Under the pieces are notes generated by a model. The model saw only the letters and a program-made list of their open reading frames with translations, did no database searches and was not told the DNA's origin. Of a stretch of 64,000 bases of DNA, positions 17,979 to 28,104 are shown piece by piece. A program made the translations under genes and the position numbers. The stretch is from Methanohalophilus profundi (GTDB taxonomy: Archaea; Halobacteriota; Methanosarcinia; Methanosarcinales; Methanosarcinaceae): the NCBI RefSeq assembly GCF_004137855.1, contig NZ_QBKB01000002.1, positions 941,518-1,005,517 of the forward strand. The letters are read 5' to 3'. Each line of letters begins with the position of its first letter. Positions within the stretch are counted from its first letter, which is position 1.

Positions 17979-18253
17979 AGCTCAATGCCTCGAGATATCG
18001 CTTTGTTGAGCCCGGGGTGATCATTGTGTATCCAGGTAATACCTTTGACACTTACTGCAATCTTATCGCTTTCTTCCAGATATTCCAGAATGGTCGTGAG
18101 TGTATTATGATTGACCTGTTTGGGCAATTTCCTTTTCAATTCGGCAACAGATATTATGCTTTCATCCATATTCCGGAGGGTTGCTTCTACCATTTTGATG
18201 GTATTCAAAGTCGGTGAACGGCTTTGTTTATTTAACGGTGCTGTCGTGTTCAT
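17975..18253 (-). CDS. Winged-helix antitoxin of a RelE-type pair
   Basis: The 92-residue protein contains a winged helix (residues about 35-75: ISVAELKRKLPKQVNHNTL, then ILEYLEESDKIAVSVKGITW). It lies directly upstream of the RelE-type toxin with a four-base overlap, so it is read as the antitoxin and likely autorepressor. A perfect palindrome just before the gene is the probable operator. The gene is intact while the toxin is broken, which is the usual order of decay. Confidence 0.75.
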   Translation of the reverse strand: MNTTAPLNKQSRSPTLNTIKMVEATLRNMDESIISVAELKRKLPKQVNHNTLTTILEYLEESDKIAVSVKGITWIHNDHPGLNKAISRGIEL

Positions 18254-18285
18254 AAGTAATCTCCCCCTTCTTATTATTCAATACC

Positions 18286-18301
18286 CAATTGATATCAATT
18301 G
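18286..18301. promoter_or_regulatory. Palindromic operator-like site before the antitoxin gene
   Basis: CAATTGATATCAATTG is a perfect 16-base palindrome about 33 bases upstream of the antitoxin start. It overlaps a direct repeat of CAATTGATA. A TATA-like ACTATATAG lies further upstream at about 18325. Autoregulation by the antitoxin is inferred. Confidence 0.5.
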
Positions 18302-18431
18302 ATAATTAATAACTACGCAACCATAACTATATAGCACTTTTGCTGCTTTAATCCAACGTTGACAGTCAAAATTAATAAAAGAATTCCTGGCTTTGTTGTA
18401 TTAGATCAAAAATACAACAAATGACCCAGTA

Positions 18432-18626
18432 TCAATAAATTTCCTTCACCCTACCGACACTACCATCGTCCAGTTGTACTTTTATTCCGTGGGGATGAGA
18501 TGAGGATTTGGTGAGAATTCTTTTCACAATACCTTTGGTTATCTTGCCGCTCTTCTGGTCCTGTTTTAGAACAATTCCTACGTTTAACCCTAGTTTGATA
18601 TTCGTTCTGTTAGTGCCTGCATTCAT
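18432..18626 (-). CDS. YwbE family protein (DUF2196)
   Basis: A 64-residue protein that matches YwbE: it has GLNVGIVLKQDQKSGKITKG, then VKRILTKSSSHPHGIKVQLD and DGSVGRVKEI. The length is the family's usual length. The fold is a small beta barrel; the function is unknown. It lies alone between the toxin-antitoxin remnants. Confidence 0.88.
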   Translation of the reverse strand: MNAGTNRTNIKLGLNVGIVLKQDQKSGKITKGIVKRILTKSSSHPHGIKVQLDDGSVGRVKEIY

Positions 18627-18713
18627 GGTCTGAAGGTGCCTTTGTAGGCATATAAGGGTGTTTATTGATGGAAAAGAGTTACAATAGGAGATTTGATTCA
18701 GAATATTGCTATA

Positions 18714-18761
18714 TTATTGTATGTAGTGGAGAATCTGGCAGACTTGACTTTCATTCTTCAT
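18714..18761 (-). pseudogene. Truncated start of a HEPN-type toxin gene
   Basis: The MNT gene stop overlaps an ATG (18761), from which a 15-codon frame reads MKNESQVCQILHYIQ before TAA. HEPN toxins normally start at this position in MNT/HEPN operons with a similar LxHIL-type helix. Nothing resembling the rest of a HEPN domain (RxxxxH) follows. I read it as the 5' stub of a lost hepT. Confidence 0.4.
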
Positions 18762-19069
18762 ACCGGTATGGCCTCATTCAGTATATTTTTCCCGATATTT
18801 GGCTTCAAAGCCTTTTTGTGCACAAGATCAACTTTTATTCCCAAAGTATCAGAAAGATAGTTTTCAAGCTCGATGAACTCAAGCAATCCCGGGGTTTCAC
18901 TGAATTCCACCAGTATATCAAGGTCACTACTACTCGTTTGTTCTCCCCTGACATAAGAACCAAATACAGCAAGAGAGGCGATCTTATATTTTTCCTTTAA
19001 CTCCGGCAACATCTTGTGAAGCTGGTGCCTGTAAGTATCAATTACATTGTTTTGTGAAGCCATAGGCAT
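18758..19069 (-). CDS. MNT-domain nucleotidyltransferase antitoxin, partner lost
   Basis: The 103-residue protein has the minimal nucleotidyltransferase motif GSYVRGEQTSSSDLDILVEF (GS-x10-DxD) at about residues 37-56, and a C-terminal helix ending LKPNIGKNILNEAIPV. In MntA/HepT systems this protein adds AMP to the HEPN ribonuclease and so neutralises it. The partner here is reduced to a stub. It is closely similar to the intact MNT at 62234-62536 (shared stretch ENYLSDTLGIKVDLV). Confidence 0.85.
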   Translation of the reverse strand: MPMASQNNVIDTYRHQLHKMLPELKEKYKIASLAVFGSYVRGEQTSSSDLDILVEFSETPGLLEFIELENYLSDTLGIKVDLVHKKALKPNIGKNILNEAIPV

Positions 19070-19156
19070 CTGATTGTTTTGTTTTTATTATATTAATTGA
19101 TATCGCCAACAAAAAAAAGGAATTCAGGAAAAGTAGAGAAATGGAGAATAGAGGCC

Positions 19157-21622
19157 TCAGACCTCTATTTCCCCACCATTCAAAACAGCCGATTCGCTTA
19201 CCCGCACGGATTCGGTGGTATCCCCGAAGGAAACCTTGTAGGAACCTGTGGGTGCGGTATCGAACTGTGTCTGGCCTGTCATTGGTCCTTCAGTCGAGTA
19301 GGGCACCACGAATTCATAGGTACCATCCGTGGCTGTGGTGGACTGGGAATACTCAAAGGTTCGGCCGGTAGTAGTGCGGATGGTATTTGTGATGGTTACT
19401 TCTTCACCTTCAGGTGCCTGTCCTGTGATGGTGGCACCGTCCACATACTCGAAGATCTTCACATAACCGGTATTCACCACTTCAATATTGCCGCCAAAGA
19501 GGGCATTGTAGACCTGCTTGTAGCCAGTCTCTGCAGTATTGGCAGCAGGGGTTTCGTGCACCATACGGTACTGCTCAAGACCATCACCATCAAAGATGTG
19601 CAGCCGGGCTTCCATTGTATTGAAATATCGCTCTCCGGGTACAGTCTGGGTACCCTGGGCAGTCTGGGCCTGCACATAGTAATTATCGGTATCCAGAGTC
19701 CAGGCAGCCATGGCATAGAATTTACCGGTGGCCATTTCCACATCGGAGACCACGTAACGTGCCCCTGCCTTGTGGGGGTCGGGATGGATGGCTTCCAGTA
19801 CTGCTGTAGCCTCTGCTTCAGAGGAGGCCGTGAAGAAAGTGGATGCACCGGGTTTATTCTCATCTTCCATACTTCCCCGCCGGCCGCCTATACCCTGCTG
19901 GAAGGGATTGGCGTTGGGAATCCTGTGGCCGATGACTTCAAGCCAGTGGCCGTAATCCCACCAGGACATTACTCCATAGGCTTCATCGGGATAGGGATAG
20001 AGTTCACCTTCAGGCGGTTGTTCATAACTCTCATAGTAATCCAGACCGGGATCCGGTGTATTGTATTTCATCCATTGTGTTGCCTCGATCCAGTAGCCAT
20101 TGGGTCCACCTGTGCCCTGGTTCTGCTGCATGGAAAGGTCATAGGACGGATAGGCCAGTACAAGCACCACCAGTACAAGAGCAACTGCATGTACCGGTTT
20201 GATCTGTTTGAGCCAGTCGCTTATACTGGATGTCGCTTCGGCAAAAGGACTCTTGATATTTTTCCAGCCTGCCAGGTCCAGCACTTTGATTCCCAGATAA
20301 GCCGATAGGATGGCTGCATTGACCGAGTAGTAGTAGGCAAAGCGGTTCTGCTGCAGCATGGCCCAGATGATCATTACCGACCAGACGATCAGGAAGGTCT
20401 GCTCCCGGTTGTTGCGGCGATAGATGGCAATGTAGGCCAGGATTGCCAGGGCGAAGAAGGAGAGAATACCTGCCAGAGCGAAATTATACCAGAGGGGTTG
20501 CAGGGTGAACTGTCCTCCCATCAGAGGGGAGGCTTCGGCGATGGTGAGGCCGCCGCCTGTACGCATGAAATAACCGAAAACGCTTGTTACCAGAGCATAG
20601 GCCGATTCGGAGACTACACGGGCCAGCAGAATACCTCCGCCGAAAAGAGCTGCTACAGAGAGTGGATAGTAATAGCGGTTGAGTTGTTTTTCCCTCATGT
20701 AGTACGATATCACAGAGAGAAGGGGAAATGCCACAAGGCCTGCTGTCAGCCCGAATATTTGTCGGAATTTGGTGTTTCCTATTTCAGGAGCCAGCAGTAC
20801 CATTACAAGTGCCACCGCAAAGATTGCCATCCCACCGATGGCCAGATACTCCGTGGAGCGGCCATGCATGTGGTCAATGATGTGCTGGGCTGTGATGTAG
20901 ACGCCGATTATGAAACTGAAGAACAGGGCTCCTTTCCATGCAAGGGTGTAGGCACCCAGGAAAAACCCTGTAAGCAGGAAATAGGGAAGAAATGGGCGGA
21001 TTTGTGAGAAGCCTTTCTCCCTGAGATGGGATAGTGTAAAATCACTGGATTCACTGCGTCTTAGTCCTCCAATTAAGAACATTGCCACAACCGTGCTGAG
21101 CAGGGCTTCTGCAATGTGATGATCGTTAAAACCAATTATAGCACGTGACAGGAACTGCCCCGGAGCCAGTGCAATAAGCAAGGCTGCGAGCAACCCAATG
21201 CGACGATCATTGAAGGCCCATTTGCCGACAAAGTATGTGGGAATGACAACAAGGGAGCCAAGCAGGGCCGGGTAATAAGCACAGATTGTATGTGTGAGTT
21301 CAGTGGAAGGATTTCCCATGCCAATTATCCATATAATACTGGCAAGGAACATGTCAAAGAGAGGGGCAAAAACCTGATCGGTTCCATGAGGATATTGCGT
21401 ATAGGCATCAAACCAGAGCATAGAGGGGAAATTATGCAGAATATTTTCCACATTTCTCAGATGGTACCAGGGATCATTCCCCCCGAAACGCACGAAGTTT
21501 TCAGATATGAATACGCCTTCTGCAGGGATTGTTCTTATGTACAGTGCCAACAGGAAAAACAGTAGAATTCCTGTAAAGGGTAAAATGGAAGATTTTAATT
21601 TTTCATGATAATCTATACTCAT
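19157..21622 (-). CDS. aglB: Oligosaccharyltransferase AglB (STT3 family)
   Basis: AglB moves the lipid-linked glycan onto asparagine in the sequon N-x-S/T on the outer face of the membrane. Starting at ATG 21622 (MSIDYHEKLKSS) the protein has 821 residues. About 12-13 membrane helices fill the first 470 residues, with the GGNDPWYHLRNVENI DxD-like loop near the N-terminus and GFNDHHIAEALLSTV. The catalytic WWDYGHW motif lies at about residue 535, followed by a soluble domain and a beta-rich tail (about 690-821). A longer frame from TTG 21664 is possible but has no ribosome site. It opens the surface-glycan region. Confidence 0.95.
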   Translation of the reverse strand: MSIDYHEKLKSSILPFTGILLFFLLALYIRTIPAEGVFISENFVRFGGNDPWYHLRNVENILHNFPSMLWFDAYTQYPHGTDQVFAPLFDMFLASIIWIIGMGNPSTELTHTICAYYPALLGSLVVIPTYFVGKWAFNDRRIGLLAALLIALAPGQFLSRAIIGFNDHHIAEALLSTVVAMFLIGGLRRSESSDFTLSHLREKGFSQIRPFLPYFLLTGFFLGAYTLAWKGALFFSFIIGVYITAQHIIDHMHGRSTEYLAIGGMAIFAVALVMVLLAPEIGNTKFRQIFGLTAGLVAFPLLSVISYYMREKQLNRYYYPLSVAALFGGGILLARVVSESAYALVTSVFGYFMRTGGGLTIAEASPLMGGQFTLQPLWYNFALAGILSFFALAILAYIAIYRRNNREQTFLIVWSVMIIWAMLQQNRFAYYYSVNAAILSAYLGIKVLDLAGWKNIKSPFAEATSSISDWLKQIKPVHAVALVLVVLVLAYPSYDLSMQQNQGTGGPNGYWIEATQWMKYNTPDPGLDYYESYEQPPEGELYPYPDEAYGVMSWWDYGHWLEVIGHRIPNANPFQQGIGGRRGSMEDENKPGASTFFTASSEAEATAVLEAIHPDPHKAGARYVVSDVEMATGKFYAMAAWTLDTDNYYVQAQTAQGTQTVPGERYFNTMEARLHIFDGDGLEQYRMVHETPAANTAETGYKQVYNALFGGNIEVVNTGYVKIFEYVDGATITGQAPEGEEVTITNTIRTTTGRTFEYSQSTTATDGTYEFVVPYSTEGPMTGQTQFDTAPTGSYKVSFGDTTESVRVSESAVLNGGEIEV

Positions 21623-21724
21623 AGCCCACACTTCTTGAAATGATTGATAAGATGATTGATGCAATTGTATTGTTCAATCCAATTTAAAAGTTTTGAGAAG
21701 ATGAAAGATAGCCGATGACTGAAA

Positions 21725-22645
21725 TCAGGAAAAGAATTTCTCATAGACATAACCAAAAGGTTTCATGCCTTTATTCAAGATGTCAACGAGATAAATGCCC
21801 GCCTTTTTCCAAACAGGCAAAGCATTCCACAGAGACGAATCTTTCCTGAAAGTAAACAGGCTCCAGGAATTATCATCTGAACCGGAAAGAGAGGATGCTG
21901 CATTTTTGTTCATTTTTCTGGACATCTGGGGATACCGGTGAGATAACTGATAGAAACCCCGGCCAATCCGGAATGATTTTTTGAGCAAAATTTTCAGCGA
22001 TGTCCTTGCCGGGTGATACATGACAATATCAGGATCATAATATAAGTTGTAGCCCGCATCAAAAACACGGTTGCCGAACTCATAATCCCCGCTGGATATC
22101 AAATTTGGGTCAAAGACACCCACATGTTCAAAAATCTCTTTGCGGACTACAAGACAACATGTAGGTGCAAAATATCTTTTATACACATATTCATCCATGG
22201 GAAACCCTGACAGCTTATTGTGCAGGGCTGACAGGGAATTACTTTCAGAATAGATCTCCACCCTGCAACCCAGGTAATCCGCATTGTGTTCGGCCATGGA
22301 TTGGCTTATGTTTTGCAGCCAGTCCTTTTCCACTGTCATATCGGAATCGATAAAGGCAATAATCGAGCCTTTAGCAATCTCAAGTCCCCTGTTGCGGGCA
22401 GCATAGGAACTCTGGATAGTATCCTCTACAACAAGTTTTACTGAATAGTTACAATACTTTTCTGCAATGTCCGGGGTATTATCCGTGGAACCATTATCCG
22501 CAACTATGATTTCAAATTTTCCCGGATACTCCTGTGCCACCAGGGATTGCAGCGTATCCTCTAGGCCTGATGGATCATTGTACACCGGAATGATCACGGA
22601 GATAAATGAATTCTCGTTTTTTTGGGGAGAGTGTGGCATTTTCAA
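21725..22645 (-). CDS. Glycosyltransferase family 2
   Basis: The 306-residue enzyme has a GT-A fold: VIIPVYNDPSGLEDTLQSL at about residues 18-36, the IIVADNGSTDN UDP-binding stretch, and AFIDSDMTVEKDW with the DxD metal site. It lacks obvious membrane helices, so it is probably a peripheral cytosolic enzyme adding a sugar to a lipid-linked glycan. The start overlaps the upstream gene by four bases. Donor and acceptor are unknown. Confidence 0.9.
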   Translation of the reverse strand: MKMPHSPQKNENSFISVIIPVYNDPSGLEDTLQSLVAQEYPGKFEIIVADNGSTDNTPDIAEKYCNYSVKLVVEDTIQSSYAARNRGLEIAKGSIIAFIDSDMTVEKDWLQNISQSMAEHNADYLGCRVEIYSESNSLSALHNKLSGFPMDEYVYKRYFAPTCCLVVRKEIFEHVGVFDPNLISSGDYEFGNRVFDAGYNLYYDPDIVMYHPARTSLKILLKKSFRIGRGFYQLSHRYPQMSRKMNKNAASSLSGSDDNSWSLFTFRKDSSLWNALPVWKKAGIYLVDILNKGMKPFGYVYEKFFS

Positions 22646-23794
22646 TCCTTTAGTTGTACTCTGTGTAATATAGCAGAGGGCATTCGGGTCAATTCATAGA
22701 TACGTGAGGTATGGGTGACAGGGTCTTCTGTATTTCGATCCAGCATACCGGTTTCATGGTTGTAGCATTTCCTAAACTGTCTGTTGACCCACCTGTCGGT
22801 AATGTCCACCAGATCATTCTCATCCATATGCTTTAACATATACAGCGAATAAGGGACCTCAAATCCAGGTGGATTATAGGGATATCCGTATTTATTGGAT
22901 TCCAATGCATAGACATATTCATCTTTTAACATATAATCAACAGCCTTTCTGAAATTTTCAGTCTCCCAGAATTCACCGGAAGGCATGTTCTTCTTCAAAA
23001 GGGCAAATGCATACATATTGAATGAATGATAACCTATGGACTTGTGCTTCTGTTTCCTGATCCTGTCATCCAGATCCATCCCGATGAGAGGAACCTTTTT
23101 GATCAAACTTCTATACCTGAATTTCTGGAAGGTGGACAAAAGGCCTGCATGTAAATCATCAATAGAGATGTTTTCCCTTAACCTCTCAATATGATGATGA
23201 ATGAGCCCATCATCCAGGATTGTGAGATTTTGCGGCAGGCATTCAATAAAACGCCCCACCCTATCCATGACCTCAGGATGGTCGTCACCTATCAGGGAGC
23301 CGCAGGCTGCAAACCACAACTGGTGATTGAATGTCTCATCCATTGATAGAACCCGACCATCAATCTCAAGACGGTTCCACAAACCGTATTTGTGGTTGAA
23401 CTGGTGCTTAGTGAACACATCTGCTGCAACTGACCTATATTTTTCATCACCGAAAACCTCTGCAGCTGTGACAAGGGCTTCAATGGTCCAGGCCTGTCCC
23501 ATCAGCCCATTGCAGCTGTCCTTACCTTTTTTTGGTGCGGTGATGGAACGAAAAACCATGTGGTCTTGCCTTTTTGGAAGACAGGTAACCTGCAATCTCG
23601 CAGACCTTATCCCTATATATTGCATTTCCTGTCAGCTCATAGCATTTCGCAAAGATCATTAACCAGTGCCCGGAGGTTCGAACTGGTGTTTCCGGGTCAT
23701 GATAGGGACCATTGTGGCCGGCCGGAAATGAACCATCAGGATTCTGCAGGTGGCAAATCCTGTCAGATACAGCGATTATGACATCACTCAGCAT
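22642..23794 (-). CDS. (alpha/alpha)6-barrel glycan-related protein (AglQ-like), one frameshift
   Basis: Two frames encode a single helical-repeat protein. The first starts at 23794 (MLSDVIIAVSDRICHLQNPD) and contains GSFPAGHNGPYHDPETPVRT. The second contains CNGLMGQAWTIEALVTAAE and NHQLWFAACGSLIGDDHP, ending at 22642. The switch is at a run of seven T (23527-23533); six would give HHRTKKGKDSCNGL in one frame. The repeats resemble the unsaturated-glucuronyl hydrolase type barrel and AglQ of archaeal agl clusters. It overlaps the downstream GT2 by four bases. Role in trimming or modifying the glycan is inferred. Confidence 0.7.
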
Positions 23795-23847
23795 TTATTT
23801 GCTCCGTTTCAACTTTAACACATTAATGATGGGTGAAATATTACTAA

Positions 23848-25071
23848 TTATATATTCTTGTATTCAATTGAATTTTGGAATATTTCTTCTATTTTTTTAG
23901 CTTTATCCTCAAAGCGAAAATCATTTAAAACTGTTTGATAGGCCTTTTCTCCCAAAGATATCCTTAAATTCGAATTTAGATATAATTCATGCAATGCTTC
24001 TGTTATACTATCACTATCTTCTACAGGAACGAGAATGCCATTTTCTTTATTTGAAATTAATTCAGAGGGACCTGTATCACAATTGGTAGATATGCAGGAA
24101 AGTTTTAAAGCCATTGCTTCTAAAAGCACATTGGGAAAACCTTCACGTCTTGATGGAAGTATAAAAACTGAAGATACTTTAAAAAAGGGATATGGATTAT
24201 GCTGTTCACCAACAAAATTGACATAATCAGATATTCCAAGAGATAATACTTTTTCTTTCAATTTATTTTCATCTTTCCCCGTTCCTACAATAATTAATTG
24301 ACTACTAATATCTCTAGGTTCTTTTAAGAAATTCGAATAAGCAAGCAACAATATGTCGAGCCCTTTTCGGTATTCATCTAAACTGCCACAATATAAAATA
24401 TTAAATGAATTTGAATTTATTCCTTTTAGATCAATTGGTTTTGTAGACAACGATTGTAATTTTTCAATATTTACACCATTTTGAACAATTTTTATTTTAG
24501 AATCACATAAAGGGAGTTTCTTTTTAAGACGCTCACCTCCTGTATGTGATACACAAACAATTTTGGACTTGAGTCTCAATATGCAAATCAACCAGGGTGC
24601 AGATCCAAAATTAAATTTTGCTTTGATTTTTTTATAACAATAATTGAAAGGATTGCGTTGAATCTGGGGTTCCGGTAAAATTTGACCACTAATAAAAATT
24701 ACACTTGGAATTCCAGAAAAAAACGCTGATAGAATAGTTATTTTATTTCCCAAAAAAGCCCTACTATAAATTAAATCTATCTCATTTTGCTTTATGTAGC
24801 GAACCACTTTTCTTATTGTTTTAAATGTTATAGTGTTCCATATTTTGCGCCAAAGGTAAATTGATTTTTGACGTGTTTTAGGGTTCACAATATAATATTC
24901 AAAATTATTTTGTTTCAATACTTCAAAATAGTCTCCTTTTTCTTCTATTACTATGATAGATACTGACCAGCCTTTTGCCCTCAAATTTTCAGCTATAGCT
25001 AATCCTTGACGTTCAGTTCCTCTTGATTTTAAATATGGTAAGACGAGAGCTATTTTATGACTTGTATTCAT
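23848..25071 (-). CDS. Glycosyltransferase family 4
   Basis: A 407-residue GT-B enzyme. The N-terminal half begins VLPYLKSRGTERQGLAIAENL, typical for GT4. The C-terminal half has NILYCGSLDEYRKGLDILLLA, VIVGTGKDENKL-type sequence and the E-x7-E motif region PSRREGFPNVLLEAMALKL. From here to 29.5 kb the DNA is markedly richer in A+T than the flanking housekeeping genes, suggesting transfer. The gene probably builds the oligosaccharide transferred by AglB or flipped by the Wzx protein. Confidence 0.9.
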   Translation of the reverse strand: MNTSHKIALVLPYLKSRGTERQGLAIAENLRAKGWSVSIIVIEEKGDYFEVLKQNNFEYYIVNPKTRQKSIYLWRKIWNTITFKTIRKVVRYIKQNEIDLIYSRAFLGNKITILSAFFSGIPSVIFISGQILPEPQIQRNPFNYCYKKIKAKFNFGSAPWLICILRLKSKIVCVSHTGGERLKKKLPLCDSKIKIVQNGVNIEKLQSLSTKPIDLKGINSNSFNILYCGSLDEYRKGLDILLLAYSNFLKEPRDISSQLIIVGTGKDENKLKEKVLSLGISDYVNFVGEQHNPYPFFKVSSVFILPSRREGFPNVLLEAMALKLSCISTNCDTGPSELISNKENGILVPVEDSDSITEALHELYLNSNLRISLGEKAYQTVLNDFRFEDKAKKIEEIFQNSIEYKNI

Positions 25072-25170
25072 GTTTGTACATTATTCCTTTCCATTTTTAA
25101 GTATACTTCTCAAAAATCACATGCTGAATTACATATGTTACCCAAGTACTTCTACTTATATAAACGTCTA

Positions 25171-26063
25171 TTAGTAATACCTATATTTTAATGCTAGAGG
25201 CCACGAGATAATCCAATAATAAAAAAGGTCTTTATATGAAAGGTGTTCTTTCCATTCAAATGACTGTTTTAATACAACATTGTCTGATGAAAATCTCATT
25301 CTGTTTCCAGCCAAAATGTGACCTTTTACTGGTATCCCTGAACCATTAATTAATTTATCAGATATGTCTGAAAAGTTAAGGTTTAGCATTCTTCCAATTT
25401 TAGATAGGACTATATCAGGAGTGGAAATTAAATCTTCATATCGGACCCTAATTTTTTTTAGCATTAATTCTATGGCTTACAAGTTCACTTTGTAGATTTG
25501 TTAAAAACCAACCTTTTTATTCTTTTTTTCTCATCAGGATTTTTTTTCATGATAGAATAACTTACCCCTCTTCCATCTCTAATCAGATGAATTAAAATTA
25601 GTTCAATTTCGGGTATCAAAGAAAGATAAAAAGCACGAGTTGGATTTTTAGATGAATCAACAATAATATTTTTCCCACTCGATGAACTTAGTGATTTTAG
25701 AAATTCGAGAGTATAAAATAAATATTGATTAAAATCTTCACTTTTACTCCAATTTAAGTTGAAAGGGATTTTCGTGTCTTCATATTTTTTTTGAAGGCGT
25801 TGATATGATTTTATATTTTTGATACCAGTCCTATATTTCCAGGTATCAATTACTTGGTTACAAAACTGACAGGTTTGACTTTTTTGACCACATGTACATA
25901 GACAATTTTCCTGATATTTATTAAGAAAATTGTTATATTTCAATTCACCACAACTTTGGATTTCGGGATGATTCCCCAAAATAATATCCAAAAGAGTGGA
26001 CCCACTATGCCCAGCCCCCATTACATAAATTACTTTTATCTTTTGCCGTTCAATCATAACCAT
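25171..26063 (-). CDS. PAPS-dependent sulfotransferase, two frameshifts
   Basis: Two frames and a short third one together form a sulfotransferase of about 295 residues. The 5'-phosphosulfate loop is MGAGHSGSTLLDIILG near the start, followed by a Cys-rich segment (CLCTCGQKSQTCQFC) and VDSSKNPTRAFYLSL (3'-phosphate loop). The first frame stops at 25485. Removing one A from each of two runs (complement of T5 at about 25511-25515 and T8 at 25452-25459) restores GWFLTNLQSELVSHRINAKK and then IRVRYEDLIS in one frame. The protein would transfer sulfate to a sugar. It is one of three sulfotransferases here. Confidence 0.75.
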
Positions 26064-26166
26064 GAATTCACCTTATTATTAAAATTAATACAGTATCATT
26101 ATTAGTGCGCGATGAGATAAAAAATATAATAGAACTATATAACCAGACAATCGATATAAATCTTGA

Positions 26167-26985
26167 TTAATTATTCCAATTATAAGATAGAACAGATATT
26201 TCATTTGCACATATTTTTTCAATTTTAGCACGTGAGTGCTTGTCTAGAATTTCGGAATAATGTGATTTATTTTTCCGATACTTATGCTTTGATAAAGGCA
26301 ACTTTATTTCATCACAAATCCTAATTTTATCTTTAATAAAATGCAGGCATTCTGACATATTCTCATATCTACCTACAAAATCAACTGCTATTTCATCATT
26401 TATGGTATAAATATACCAATTCGAAATTAATCCAGTTGGTTGATTTTTCAAGTATTCAAAAAGTGTAGGTGTTTCGGCAAGATGCTTTTTGCTCCAGCAA
26501 TAATTTTTGAATGTTTTGGTGTATGAAAAATTATCAAGTGGAGGCAGGCGGTACAAAAATTCGGATATATCCGGACTTATATTCTTTTTTCTAGTACTCC
26601 AATGATATCTACTAATTGCTTTATCATATGGATTACGTTCAAAGCAAAATTTGAAATAATTTTTCCAGACATCCTCCGAAACATGGTTTTTAATATAACT
26701 TGCAGGAACATGATTGTAATATTTATAATAAGGTTTTAATTGATTATTAAGCACTGAAATTTCATCACACATATAATATAATTTGTTTTTTATGATATAG
26801 TTCTGAGGGCCACGATAACCTAACTCAAGTCGAATTTTCTCATCTTCTGGAGATATTGGAGTTATTATATCATCAGGCCCACAATATTTAGACAGAGCAA
26901 TTTCAATACTTGTACCTGCTGTTTTTTTTGTTTTGATAAATATAAATTTATGTTTATGGCTAATAATCATATTAATCGATCTCAC
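26167..26985 (-). CDS. Sulfotransferase family 2-type protein
   Basis: The intact 272-residue protein starts near MIISHKHKFIFIKTKKTAGT; KTKKTAGTSIEIALS is the 5'-phosphosulfate-binding loop and CFERNPYDKAISRY is the 3'-phosphate region (RNP). Later sequence includes VDFVGRYENMSECLHFIKDK. It resembles carbohydrate sulfotransferases of the Sulfotransfer_2 type. The acceptor sugar is unknown. It shares the AT-rich composition of its neighbours and is the only one of the three sulfotransferase genes here without a frameshift. Confidence 0.85.
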   Translation of the reverse strand: MRSINMIISHKHKFIFIKTKKTAGTSIEIALSKYCGPDDIITPISPEDEKIRLELGYRGPQNYIIKNKLYYMCDEISVLNNQLKPYYKYYNHVPASYIKNHVSEDVWKNYFKFCFERNPYDKAISRYHWSTRKKNISPDISEFLYRLPPLDNFSYTKTFKNYCWSKKHLAETPTLFEYLKNQPTGLISNWYIYTINDEIAVDFVGRYENMSECLHFIKDKIRICDEIKLPLSKHKYRKNKSHYSEILDKHSRAKIEKICANEISVLSYNWNN

Positions 26986-27034
26986 TAAAGGACTACTGAC
27001 AAATTATTACTATTCTCTGAGTATATGATATAAA

Positions 27035-28091
27035 TTATACCCTATAATGCAACTTATACCAATCCACGAACCTCTTAATCCCGTCATCAATGGGAGTATC
27101 TGGCCTATAGTTAAAATCTTTCATCAAATCATCCACATCTGCCCAGGTAGAAACAACATCACCTGGTTGCATAGGCTTGTAGTTCTTTTTTTACTTCTTT
27201 TCCTGTAGCTTTTTCTACTGCTCCTATAAAATCCATCAGGTTTACAGGACGGTTGTTCCCAATGTTATAGATTCTATATGGAGCCTTTGAAATGGATGGC
27301 ACCGGCTCTTCAGAGTACCATTCATTATTTCCTTCTGGTGGTTCACTACCTATAATTTTAATAATGCCAGCCACAACATCATCTACATAGGTAAAATCCC
27401 TTTCCATATTGCCATAGTTGTACACATCAATTGACCTGTCTTCAATTATGGCCTTTGTAAATTTGAAATAAGCCATATCCGGGCGTCCCCATGGACCATA
27501 TACTGTGAAAAAACGAAGCCCTGTAGTGGGTATTCCATATAAGTGGCTGTATGTGTGTGCCATCAATTCATTAGATTTTTTGCTTGCAGCATATAAACTT
27601 ACAGGGTGATCCACATTATCCTGTGTAGAAAATGGCATTTTTGTGTTGAGACCATAGACACTTGAACTGCTAGCATATACCAGATGTTTGATATTGTTAT
27701 GCCTACATCCTTCAAGAATATTCATGAATCCAACGATATTACTTTGGATGTAGGTATGAGGATCTTTTAAGCTGTATCTAACTCCTGCCTGTGCTGCAAG
27801 ATGGCACACAACATCAAATCCTTCCGTTTCAAAAAGATTTTCTATGTTACCCCTGTCTTCAATATTTAATTTTATAAACCTGTAATCCATATATTCGTTG
27901 CTCTGGACAAACCTATTGTATCCTAGGTTTTTAGAATCTATTCCTGTCTGTTCAAGTCGCCCAAATTTCAAATCTATATCATAATAATTGTTGATGTTGT
28001 CAAGTCCAACGATTTCATGACCAGAATTAACTAATTTTTTTACAAGATGAAAGCCTATGAATCCAGCATTACCTGTTACTAATATCTTCAT
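27035..28091 (-). CDS. UDP-glucuronate 4-epimerase-like NAD-dependent epimerase, one frameshift
   Basis: The protein is an extended short-chain dehydrogenase: MKILVTGNAGFIGFHLVKKL holds the NAD-binding GxxGxxG, and VYGLNTKMPF with YAASKKSNE carry the catalytic Ser/Tyr-x3-Lys. As sequenced the frame ends early at 27159 (QAYATR). Shortening the T7 run at 27186-27192 to six gives EVKKNYKPMQPGDVVSTWAD and a normal C-terminus ending in KLHYRV at 27035. The corrected length is about 350 residues, as for UDP-glucuronate 4-epimerases of capsule clusters. It supplies an uronic acid or other epimerised sugar donor; the precise specificity is inferred. Confidence 0.82.
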
Positions 28092-28104
28092 GATCATCAA
28101 TATA

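Noticed and set aside
20498-21007. Plus-strand frame opposite aglB
   Set aside because: It is a shadow of the STT3 coding frame with biased residues and no start signal.
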